A stretch of 64,000 nucleotides of DNA from Anthoceros angustus. Its lineage: Eukaryota; Streptophyta; Anthocerotopsida; Anthocerotales; Anthocerotaceae. Made by a program: the position numbers and the translations under genes. The DNA lies in contig MU008160.1 in assembly GCA_010909165.1 (NCBI GenBank), positions 310,001-374,000 on the forward strand. Direction: 5' to 3'. A model generated the notes under the pieces. That model was not told where the DNA came from. It saw only the letters and a list, made by a program, of their open reading frames with translations, and made no database searches. Every line of letters begins with the position of its first letter. Within the stretch, counting starts at the first letter, position 1. Below are positions 1-9,699 of this stretch, one piece after another.

Positions 1-1083
1 AGGTGCCCCAAGCTAGGTGGTGGGCCAGCTCCACAAAGTTTTCTGCTCCACACAAATGTTTTCCTCCAAACTTTTTGGTGACGAGATTGGTATGCTACAT
101 ACTATGTGTAACGTATGCAAATAAGTTTGATGACATTTATACAAAGGAAAAACCAATGACATTTGATAGATATGGTAGATGAGTAAGAGGATAGTATGGC
201 GTACCGATTTGCACTACCTCAATTTTTGAGTTATCGCTCAGGTGGAGCTCCAGCTCCGCGCATGGAGGGAGCTAGAGCTGGAGCCTTGCCCCCAAAGAAA
301 GCCAGTGGTCGATCCGTTGCGATCGGCTTGATTGATTCAATTGCCTAAGGCCAATCTAAATCAAGCTTAAATCAATATGCATATGAACTAATTCGGGCCT
401 AAGAGGTAGCACTTGCAAGATCGAGGAGATGGTGCATGTTTTTGAGAGGATTTGTAGCAGAGTGTGAAGCTGATGCCGCATTCTACAAGTTGTGGCTGGC
501 AAGTAGCATGCAGTATGCTGCGCTGCCATGCCAATTCTTGCAATGACACCATTGTTTCAGGAACAGGGCCTCATGACTTCACGATCTAGTCACTAACTGG
601 GTCATGTTCCTCTTACTTCCTTCCTTCCCCATTCTAAATTCAAACCCCCAATCACACCTTAGGACATCGATCGAAAGCACTCTTGGTTCATATATGGTTC
701 ATTGCATTGGAGGAAGGTTCATATATGGTTCATTGCATTGGAGGAATCAGCAGAGGCTGAGATGAATGGATGGAGCTTATATTCATTTTAAGCACAACTT
801 AATGTTAGCTTGATCGATTCATGTGCATGTGTAAATCATTTCAAGCTTAGATTTAGGTCTAAACGTTTTAGGCAATTCAAGCCTGAATGTATCATGCAAT
901 TCAAGTCTAAACACTTGAGATTTGTTCAGCATCATAATCAGCATAAATCACGCGGAGGTGGAACTTCAAGTGGCTCCATTGGCCAAGGTGTAGTTTGAGC
1001 TCCACGTCGGGTAAGAAAAAACGAAGAAAACTTTCGAGTGTTATAAGGATAAAAGTAAAAGAAAACAAACCTAGTAAAAAATA
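1..1083. other. Non-coding, short direct repeat
   Basis: I see no supportable gene here. The one clear structure is a perfect 31-base direct duplication at 685–715 and 716–746. The rest is unique, moderately AT-rich sequence. Confidence 0.5.
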
Positions 1084-1205
1084 AAATAAACATGACGACT
1101 TTATAAATGTACAAAGATGGGAAGTCCGATCTACACTGGGGCGATGGGCAGAAACAACCCTCTAGAACGCCCCGGGTCAGGGGGGACTAGGCCCCCCAAT
1201 GTTTA
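1084..1205. repeat. Dispersed repeat, copy 1
   Basis: About 110 bases that align by eye with 28845–28962 and more weakly with 60950–61050. Shared blocks are GACTTTATAAAT, a GATGGGAAGTCC-like block, CCCTCTAGA and a GGGGGGACTAG block followed by CCCC. The 3' part can fold (GGGGGG, ACTAG, CCCCCC). The element type is unknown. It lies about 200 bases from the tRNA-Gly gene. Confidence 0.6.
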
Positions 1206-1314
1206 AAAAATAATACATTAAGATTAGAGAAAAAGGTGGAGGACTAAACAAAAATGAAAGAGGAGTAATGGGATGGATAGAAGTAGAAAAGAAGAGTAGG
1301 AATAATGGATCCCT

Positions 1315-1369
1315 CCGCATTGCGAGATTCGAACTCGCGACCTCCTGCACTTGGCTACAACTGAGCAGG
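1315..1369 (-). pseudogene. tRNA-derived remnant
   Basis: The minus strand carries a canonical T arm, GCGAG-TTCGAAT-CTCGC, and a D-arm-like GCTCAGTTGTAGC. Only about 15 bases separate the D and T arms, so a full anticodon arm does not fit, and I find no 5' acceptor strand pairing with the 3' one. I read it as a truncated tRNA or tRNA-derived fragment. It lies on the same strand as, and downstream of, the intact tRNA-Gly. Confidence 0.5.
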
Positions 1370-1416
1370 AAACCCTTGTACGAAAAAAGGGCCAATATTT
1401 GTCCACTCAAGTGAGG

Positions 1417-1487
1417 TGCACCGGCCGGGAATCGAACCCGGGTCTGTACCGTGGCAGGGTACTATTCTACCACTAGACCACCGGTGC
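1417..1487 (-). tRNA. tRNA-Gly (anticodon GCC)
   Basis: The 71-base sequence folds as a full cloverleaf. Acceptor strands are GCACCGG and CCGGTGC with discriminator A. The D arm contains GGTCTAGTGGTAGAAT, the anticodon loop is CTGCCAC with anticodon GCC, and the T arm is CCCGGGTTCGATTCCCGG. Both internal promoter boxes for RNA polymerase III are intact and there is no intron. It decodes GGC/GGU codons in the cytosol. Confidence 0.95.
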
Positions 1488-2104
1488 CCACGGCTACGCA
1501 TGGACACATAATTTAAAAAAAAATTAAACTTTGCACGTCATGTGCTGCTCCTCGCTGCCCCTGACGATAACACCCTCCACCCTCCGCGGTGCCCCCGCTC
1601 TATACCTAGTCTGGCATATGGAACCTCCCGCTCCACCGATTCCCCAGACTATGCAGCATACGTCTCGAAGACCTCTGTGGCTAGGCTGTGTTGAGCTCTG
1701 CTCCCAGACGCAGACGGAGACGCAAAATGCTTCTGCCTGTTCTCATGTGGCAGACTCCACTGCCCTCTTTTGAAAACACCAGAAACCAGAGCTTTCACAA
1801 TGAGACTGCCACCAAACATGGGTCACAGGATCACGCGACAACTAAGTGTTGATGCTACCAAAAAGAAGCTGATGTACACCCCTACATCGATGCTGGCTGA
1901 TAAGCGCAAGCTTCTGAGCTCGTTGCTAAAGATATGAACCCTATCATGAGACTAGTGCATGTGCAGAGGCACCTTGTCTTGCAAAAGGTTGCTTCCCAGT
2001 TACAGCAGACCTAACTGCGTACTTCAGCTGCTTGTAACTCGCCATGCTTCTATCCCTAACTCAAAACACGTCACTCGTGTGCACAAGGTGCGGACATAGT
2101 TCCA

Positions 2105-2303
2105 GGCCATTTGACCTCCTTGCGCAGGTTTTGCCTGCAAAACAGTAGGCCATTTGACCTCCTTGTGCAGGTTGCCTGTAAAATAGCAGGCCATTTGACC
2201 TCCTTCCGTAAAATAGTAGGCCATTTGACCTCCTTGCGCAAGTTTTGCCTGTAAAATAGTAGGCCATTTGACTTCCTTGAGCAGGTTTTGCCTCTAAAAC
2301 AAT
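2105..2303. repeat. Minisatellite, five copies
   Basis: Five copies of a unit beginning GGCCATTTGACCTCCTTG, followed by CGCAGGTTTTGCCTG and AAAATAGTA. Unit length varies from about 30 to 43 bases through internal deletions. Open frames across it are by-products of the repeat. The flanking 1500–2100 and 2304–2490 show no gene. Confidence 0.85.
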
Positions 2304-2492
2304 TCGTACAATAAAAAAAATTATATTCAGTAAAAAAGAAAAAAATTATATATAGTAATAAAAAGCATGCACACAAACCTGTATGTACTTGTTATTTTAT
2401 ACTTTTCATATTTGATGAACCATAAATCCTAAACACTTCCTTCCAACACTTGCTTAAGATAATCTTTATCACTTCAAATCCTAAATACTTGC

Positions 2493-2627
2493 ACAATAGC
2501 TCCACCGCGCTAAGCGTTGGTGCACTTCATGGTTCGTACAATAGCTCCATCGCGCTAAGCGTTGGTGCACTTCATGGTTCGTACAATAGCTCCATCGCGC
2601 TAAGCGCTGGTGCACTTCATGGTTCGT
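2493..2627. repeat. 45-base tandem repeat, three copies
   Basis: Three near-identical 45-base units at 2493, 2538 and 2583, each beginning ACAATAGCTCCA and ending CTTCATGGTTCGT. Only a few substitutions separate them. The unit length is a multiple of three, so an open frame runs through, but nothing suggests a protein. Confidence 0.9.
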
Positions 2628-3954
2628 CGATATTTGTCAGCTATTGATGACTGAAGTCCCAGGGTAGGGTTCCATTGCCAATGTGAGCTTTGTCTCGGTT
2701 TCCTTTGTATGTGGATCCTTGAATGTCTGGCAGTTCCTACTAGTAGGTTGTTGGGTTGTAAGGGTCGTGAGCTTTGTGCAATGCTTGTGACATGGTTTTC
2801 GCGATCAATACGGCGCGATGGGATTATGAAGAAGAAACTGTTAAAGTACTTGCGTTTTCCTCCTGAGCCCTTTAGAGCGCTCGTGTCACTTTCCTGCTTC
2901 ACAATCACATATGTTTGATGTTTGATACATAGACTTGGATACAGGCTTGGCGAGAACCATTCGAGATACACACAAGCCCACACGGGATGCACATGGAACA
3001 AGGGCCTATATTTGGTTGCTGATGATGTATCAGAGGCATTGTTTGAGGAGTGGTTGACAGGCCAACGGTCTGACAGGCGCTTAACATGGGAGCCCAGCCC
3101 TACTCTAGATGATGAGAGGGTAGCACATTTGCCTGATTATAATGTGATCCTACTGTTATTGATGAAGTTTTTATTGGGGAGTTGAGACATGAAGTTGGGC
3201 AAAAGATAAAAAAAAGAGCCCGATCGCAGTATGGTGCCCGATCGAGAGGCCGTGCGATGTTGCCCAATTGTGGTTCTGGAAGTGGCTCACAAGAATGAGT
3301 CGCTCCGAGAACGGAAACGAGAGATTGCAGAATGGGTGGAAGGGAGCACCCTGGCCCGTCTGGCCATAGGAGTAGCCATCACTGCAAGTGAACCCACCCA
3401 CTCTCGACCGGGGCAGGTGAAGCTGAAGATCTTTCACATGCGGAGAGGGGATACTTCAATGTCTGAGATACAGGATTTTAGCGACATCAAACAAGTCGGA
3501 GAGATGAAGCTGACCATCAGGGGGAAGACACTTTTGCAGACAATGTACCGGAAAGTGTTGCACCTTTGCTCGAACTCGACCTCTTTCCTTTGAAAGAGAA
3601 TTTTGTACGGTTGTTGGGTTTGCAGATTTAGACTAGACCAGTGCTTTTGATCATTAGGCCTTCGCTTTGGAATATTCACTTGGCCTCTCTGAATTGACCA
3701 ATTCGGGTCATTGGCAAGCTGGCGGGGCGGACATACCTTGCCACATTCAGTTCTCTTGATCACAGCTAAATACAGCAATGGACTTAGTTCTGATACATGT
3801 CTTCAGAAGAAGAAAATAACTGTTCTCCACGCTGTGCTGGTCTTTGCAGTGTAAGGTATCCAAGACCATGTCAAGCTGTCGAGCTTGCATTGGTCCTCCA
3901 AATCATGATTTCAGCATCATTAGCCTTCCCCTCCCCTCCTGTCGAGCAATTGCC
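2628..3954. other. No recognisable gene
   Basis: Open frames of up to 120 codons occur on both strands (for example 3231–3593 plus). None resembles a known domain, and none has start context or splice sites I can support. I treat the stretch as intergenic or decayed repeat. Confidence 0.4.
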
Positions 3955-5540
3955 TTAATCCGCTGCCCATCGTGAACTGAGTTCTTCTAGTTCCGCAGGG
4001 CCACCACATGCTGTGAGCACAGTGGAAAAGGTCCACACATCTGGTCTGATCCCTTGTTCCTGCATCTGGGCATAGAGTTGCAGAGACTTCTTCACCTGGC
4101 GTTGCAGAGACTTCTTCACCTGGCGTTGCAGAGCATATCCTGCCATCATAGCGTTCCAGGAGATCACATTCCGCTCCAGCAAGCCATCAGACACCTGTTG
4201 AGCGTCCTCCATGCTCCCACACCTGGCATACATGTGGATCAGAGAGTTGCCCTCGAATACATTTGATCCATAACCCCTTCGAAAAGCTTCAGCATGAACA
4301 GTTCGTCCCTTATGCAAAGACTTTTACTTCACAAGTAAGCTTCAAGGTTCCTCTCTTTGATGTGCGCCTGTACCTGCAATCCGTTCTCTACAGCTGAATC
4401 ACCTACAGTTGCACATGCCTGCAGGATGCAAACAAATGTTACTGCATCAGAACAACACCACTTTCTTCCTGCATCTTGTTGTGCAGGCAAGGAGCTTCCG
4501 TGGCCCTCCCTTCTTGCTGTGCATATGATTCTAAGTGATCACACTTTTCTCAATGAGTCCATAAAATTTTTTCTAAGTGTCCCACACACTTTGCGTACAT
4601 GTTTACCAAGCTGCCACCCACCACCATATCAGCCTGAAGTCCCTGCTCTTCAATCTTTGCATGAAGTTGTTTCCCATGTATAAAGCTGACACACACCCCA
4701 TAGCACATGCCTGAAAGAGGCACACAAAGGTCACAGAATCGGGAACAGCAATGCCTCCTTCCAGCATTTTAGTGTAAAGAAAAGGGCTTCCTGGCACAAG
4801 CCCTCGTGCTGTAAAATATCCTGCAATCAGGGAATTCCAAGTTGCCACACTTTTGCCACAAAGACTGTCAACACCCTCTGTGCATCCTTCAACTGCCCAC
4901 ACCTTGTATACATGTTTACCAGGCTGCCACTAACAGCTACATCAGTATCTATCTTCAATCTGTGCATGAAGCTGTTTCCCCTTCCGTATGGCTGTGGCAC
5001 CGCTGTTGCACAGGCCTGCAGGAGGCAAACATAAGTCACAGCAGTCGCAAGTATAACCTCTTTCGACATAGTACTGTGAAGGGCTTCCAGGCCCAAACCC
5101 TCTTGCTGTGCATACCCTGTGATCATGGCAGTCCAAGTCACGACATTTTTTCGTGAAGTCTGTTAAACACCCACTGCGCATCATTTAGGCTCTCACACTT
5201 AACGTACATGTTTACCAAGCTGCCACCCAAAACAACGTCAGCTCTGAGTCCACGGTCCACAAGTTGCACGTGTCGCTGCCTTCCTTCTGTAACCCTGAGA
5301 CACCCAGACTTGAACATGCTTGCAACATGCAGATAAATGTTACTGCGTTAGGAGCAACTTCACCTTCTTCTTGCATAGCCTCATAACGGCGGAGGCTTCC
5401 TGACCATTTTCTCCTCCTGAGCATATCCAGCAATCATCGCATTCCAGGATACCACATCCTTGATAGGGAAATTGTTCAAAACACGTTGCGCATCCTTAAT
5501 GTTCCCGCACTTCAGTGCATGTCAGTAACTATTGAAATTG
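3955..5540 (-). pseudogene. PPR protein pseudogene (PLS type)
   Basis: Read on the minus strand, successive frames give the hallmarks of pentatricopeptide repeats of the land-plant PLS class, which bind organellar RNA: SWNAM(I/M)AGYA, GGSLVNMY, KCESLNDAQWVF, HMYARCGSMEDAQQV and LYAQMQEQGIRPDVWTF. The frame changes at least five times with several stops, and no intron boundaries fit the changes. Near 4085–4132 a 24-base segment (encoding QRQVKKSL) is tandemly duplicated. At least five repeats can be counted. There is no visible targeting peptide and no E/DYW tail. It is a decayed copy of a large family. Confidence 0.8.
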
Positions 5541-5559
5541 AACCCGGTGCAGGCCAAAT

Positions 5560-5690
5560 GGATACACATTTATAAGAACGCCGTTTATTAAGCATCCTTC
5601 GCTCACATCGGTACTTAGATGGGGTGAGTGGATGCTCTTGGTTACTGCACCAAGGCACACCAGTGTACAAGTTGTTAACTACCAAGTTGT
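5560..5690. repeat. Dispersed repeat shared with 50318–50515
   Basis: Contains ACACATTTATAAGAACGCCG, a TTAAGCATC block, GGTACTTAGAT, a GGATGC-CTTGGT block and GTACAAGTTGTTAA in the same order as at 50318–50515. It sits at the edge of the PPR pseudogene. The class of element is unknown. Confidence 0.6.
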
Positions 5691-6711
5691 ATTGACCACG
5701 GATGCGAAAGAAAAAACGAAGGAAGCATTATTTAAATTATTGTTAATAAAGTAAAAGAAAATAATAAAGGAAGTATTATTTAAATGATTGTTAATAAAGT
5801 ACATGAGTGCCAAGTACCTAAGTGAAGGAAGCCTGAGAAAGAAATAATGATTTATATTTCTCTACGATAAAGGATGAGTACGAACTACCCTTCTTGAAAA
5901 CAAAATAACGCTATCTAATATCACATTAACTAGTTATTGATTATTAATATGAGTTTATATCACAAGATACTAAAGTAATGATTCTATTATTAACTGACTC
6001 TAACTAATACTAAAAATATAAGAAGAACTATATAATAATTATGAGAAAAAATAAAAACAAGGAAGATATTTAAATAATGAAAAAATAAACCATGAAAAAA
6101 CATGAGCTACACCTCGACCACACTCTTAAAATAACTTGAATAACTATCATTGGGCTAGACCACTATTTATTTCAAAGAGTTAGGTAAGGATTAACAGGTC
6201 ACTTGTTAATAGACTTCTTCTGCTTCGAATGCTTGCCACAAATTAAAAATTGGCTGTAGAATTATCGAATTCTATCAAAAATAGAGAACATAAAGAAGTG
6301 ATAAAAAAAGGTTCTATACATAAAGATTATCTTCTCCTTTTTCGTTGTCCAATAACAAAAGAGCCCTTGGTCAACAAGTTTGATCTGCATCCAAGTGACT
6401 ATCAGTCGGGACATGGAGATACTTGATCGAATCCCTATCTACCTAATGTACCAATATGTACCATAAGACAAACCCTAATGAACCCAAATGTATTAAAAGA
6501 TAAACCCTAATGAAGATAACTATTGAACCCTAATGAACCTAATGCACTTAATGAACCCTAACTAGCAAAAATAACTTTTAACTTTCTTACTTTTTATATT
6601 TTGCATATTAGTCTAATTGCCACGCTTTGGACACACATAGAAGCGACCATGTTTGATTCGATTAATCAAATCGATTGTAGAAGCGATTATGTTTCCATTT
6701 GATTAGTCGAG
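5691..6711. other. AT-rich intergenic sequence
   Basis: No gene is seen. A stretch near 5745–5805 repeats the phrase AAGTATTATTTAAAT-ATTGTTAATAAAGTA, and 6460–6560 repeats AACCCTAATGAACC-type words five or so times. That resembles scattered low-complexity sequence rather than true telomere repeats. Confidence 0.4.
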
Positions 6712-7293
6712 TAACTTGGCACTAGTGAAACAAGGTAGAAAGGTGAAAAGTTGAAAAGGTAAAAGCTAAGTTAGTAGCCTATTAAGAAGATGCATGTGTT
6801 GCATGCTTCATGCAATCTCTTGTTAGAGAGGTGCTACTGACCACAAATGAAGAGCTGCCTAGAGAGGACTCTTAGTGATTAGTGGTGCAGTAGAATCCCT
6901 AGATTTAACTGCCTAGTTAAGGTCGGGATATATAAGGGCTAGAGCAAGGGCTTTGAGGAACAAGTTACAAGTGGGACTCACTCTTTGAGAGGCGAGGCAA
7001 GTGTCTTGTGCAAGCCTGTGTTGAGAGGCTGTGGAGAGCTAGCTAGTGAGCTTGTCATGGAATCAAGGCGTGCAGTTGGGCGTGAGATAGCATTCCATCG
7101 TTGTATTCTTGTAATAAAGGCGGCACCTCGAGGAGGTGGCTGCGTCGTCGATGGGCGGCGGGCTACTTGGAGCCTAGTCGTGTTGTGAGGTTGAGGCGTT
7201 GAGAATCGTGCAAGTCTCTTGTGGAGTGAATTGGCGAGGTCCTAGACTGGGAAGCCCGACCGCGCTTCCTTCTTGGGTGAGGGGTGTTACTTG
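6712..7293 (+). repeat. Left LTR
   Basis: Begins TAAC-TTG-GCACTAGTGAAAC and ends near GGGGTGTTAC, with short inverted ends TAAC and GTTA. It matches 14051–14610 along its length but with many short indels. A TATA-like ATATATAAGGG at about 6926–6938 and an AATAAA-like element at about 7110 fit U3 and R roles. Confidence 0.85.
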
Positions 7294-7295
7294 AG

Positions 7296-7307
7296 TGGTA
7301 TCGGGGC
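7296..7307 (+). other. Primer-binding site (initiator tRNA-Met type)
   Basis: TGGTATCGGGGC directly follows the left LTR and resembles the TGGTATCAGAGC primer site used by many plant LTR elements. It differs at two positions. Confidence 0.7.
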
Positions 7308-7342
7308 AGTCCATTCCTCCGAGTGACTAGAGAGTGCACAAG

Positions 7343-8420
7343 ATGGTCAATGAGAAGCGTAAGGAGGCTGAAGAAGCGGCGGTCTCCCCGATCATCCGCC
7401 TCAACCTTTGAAGATTCATCGTCGGAACAAGAGGAAGTGAGCGCCCGAGCACACGAGCCCATCTCGAGAGAAGTCGGAGAGGAAGAAGCGGATGGTGGAA
7501 GTACTTTATCAAGTTCTTCCGGTGTCTTAGGCGATGTAATGACTTCAAGGAAGAAGACAAAGCGAATCCAGCCACACTCAACAAGGCGAAGATCACGGAA
7601 GACAACAAGAAATCTTCCGAATTCAGAGCATCTTCAAAGTGGCTCAAATCGAGCATGAAGCTAGCCCTACAGATAAGTATGAGGGAGAAAGAGATCGCAA
7701 GTCATTGATTCTTGGATCTATTCTATTGAGACTTATCTCGCCTCATCGGTGTTGAGGAGTACTACTTAGGTCTTGTTGGCAATTTCTTAAAGGGCTATGC
7801 TTTGGTCTGGTTATGGTGCTAATGTTGCCGGGTAGCAGCACATACCATCACTGGTGGGCATCCTTCAAAGAAGCCCTCAAGAAGCGGTTCAACAGATGGC
7901 GTCTAAGTAGGCGACGACAATATCAAACAAGCAGTCATGGAGATTATGTAAGTACCGGTGAAAGTCATGCACTACCATGAGTGAAGATGACAAACGCATC
8001 GCTTCATGGGTGGTTTGAAGGATTGGGTGCTATGATTGAGTTGCAGTCCAACTACATTGGCGGAGGCCATTCAGAGATGCCATCCAGATACTTTCCATTC
8101 TAGTACATCCAACTCCTCCGGAAGATTTCGATGCAGGTGGTGGTATGCCCGGACTAGAGGAAGCTCTAGTAGTGTTGGGAGGGAGGACACTGGCGGAAAT
8201 GGTTGCAAGAGGCAATTCAAGAGGAAATTTCAGGAAGAAATCGAGGAGCGGAGGCCGCGCGGAGCAGCGATATGGGTTCTCGAAAGGAGTATGCTACTCA
8301 TGTGAGGCCGGGACATTATGCAAATGAATGCCGAATGTTGAACAAGACTCTCAACGTAGAAGGAGATCCACGGCCAGACTCGGGATTACGGAGTGGCGGA
8401 TCCGAGGATCCCAAATGACG
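7343..8420 (+). pseudogene. Retrotransposon gag remnant
   Basis: Frames rich in basic and acidic residues run from about 7343. At 8286–8330 a CCHC zinc knuckle is recognisable in two frames: CYSC in one and PGHYANEC two bases out in the other, so the knuckle itself carries a two-base deletion. Gag would package the element's RNA. No continuous product is possible. Confidence 0.75.
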
Positions 8421-8649
8421 GATCGGCCACATGCGAAGGCGCATGTGGTGAGTCTCGAGTCTTGAGGGGCACTATTCGGAGGCGGGTGGAGAGCTCATGT
8501 ACATACATGGATGTATAAATGGAGGGAGCGAGGATGTTGCTTGACTTAGCAAAGAACACATAATTTCATTTCTCCTAGCAAGGCAAGCAAGCTTGGTTTG
8601 ACATGGGCTAGTACATCGAGCCATGTAGAGTGAAACAAGCTAAAGGAAT

Positions 8650-9699
8650 GCAACACAAAGGTGAATTGCAAGAAGTGCCGTGCAGATAGGGAATTGGAAT
8701 GGAGCGAGCTTCAGCTTGTAGATATGGATGATCATGAAATCATCTTGGGCTTAGAATGGATGAAGGCCAACAAGGTATGTGTGAACGTGGACTCACGCAC
8801 TACAGATCTTAGGAGATGAAGAGCACAAAGTGAGTTGTGCGCCTCAAGCGAGAGAACAACATTGATGATATCATCTCTAAGAAAAGCTCAAATGTTGTGT
8901 AAAGGATGGAGAGGAACTCTTTACTTGCTGCAAGGACTAGAAGATGGTCTTGAGATGGAGTCTCGAGACCAAAGATTCCAAGGAAGTGCAGCCGCCTTGA
9001 ATGAGTTCAAGGACTTGATGCCCGATGAGTTGCCTCCTTTACCTCCTAGAAGAATTGTAGATCATGAGATTGATCTCAAGCCGTGAAGTACACCGCCTTC
9101 AAGAGCGCCATATAGATTATCGCAGGATGAGCTACAAGAGAAGAGACGGATGTCTAACACCTAGCCAAGGGCTATGTGAGAATCTCAAAGTCCCCATTTG
9201 GTGCGGTTGTTCAGAAGAATGGAGGATTGAGATTATGCTTGGATTACGAGCACTCAATCGGATAACGATGAAGAATTCTTATCCTTTGCCAAGGATGGAT
9301 GACTTGTTTGTGATTGAGAGGTGCTAAGTATTTCACCAAGATCTAATGGCGAGCTATTACCAGATTCGCATCGGAAGGACATGAATACAAGACGCTTGTA
9401 GAACAAGGTATGGATCTTTTGAGTTCCTTGTCATGCCATTTGGACTCACTAATGCACACCACGTTTGAGACTCTCATGAATACTATATTCGGAGATCATT
9501 GGATGAGTGTGTTGTGATATACTTGGATGACATCATGATATCTGATTCTACCTTGGAAGAGCATGTCCAACACTTGAGGAAAGTGTTAGAAAGGTTAAGA
9601 GCAAATTCTTTGTTCTTAGCTATAACAAAGTGTGACTTTGTTAAGGAAGAGATAGACTTCCTAGGATTCATTGTCTCTGCGGATGGTATCAGGATGGAT
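8650..9699 (+). pseudogene. Protease and reverse transcriptase remnant
   Basis: Near 8710–8790 the phrase DMDDHEIILGLEWM resembles the end of a Ty3 aspartic protease. Near 9250–9310 LRALNRITMKNSYPLPRMDD is a Ty3 RT block. After frame breaks come FLVMPFGLTNA, then VVIYLDDIM with the catalytic YLDD at about 9520–9531, and KCDFVKEEIDFLGF. The frame runs into the nested transposon at 9700; removing that insert would make codons contiguous with 12086. Confidence 0.9.

Noticed and set aside
1315-1369. A second functional tRNA next to tRNA-Gly
   Set aside because: It lacks a complete anticodon arm and a paired acceptor stem, so it is listed only as a remnant.
2105-2627. Regularly spaced repeats that could suggest a CRISPR array
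   Set aside because: Units are directly adjacent without unique spacers and lie in a plant nuclear genome; they are minisatellites.
6460-6560. AACCCTAATG words resembling plant telomere repeats
   Set aside because: The units are irregular (AACCCTAATGAACC rather than TTTAGGG arrays), so I take this as simple AT-rich repetition.
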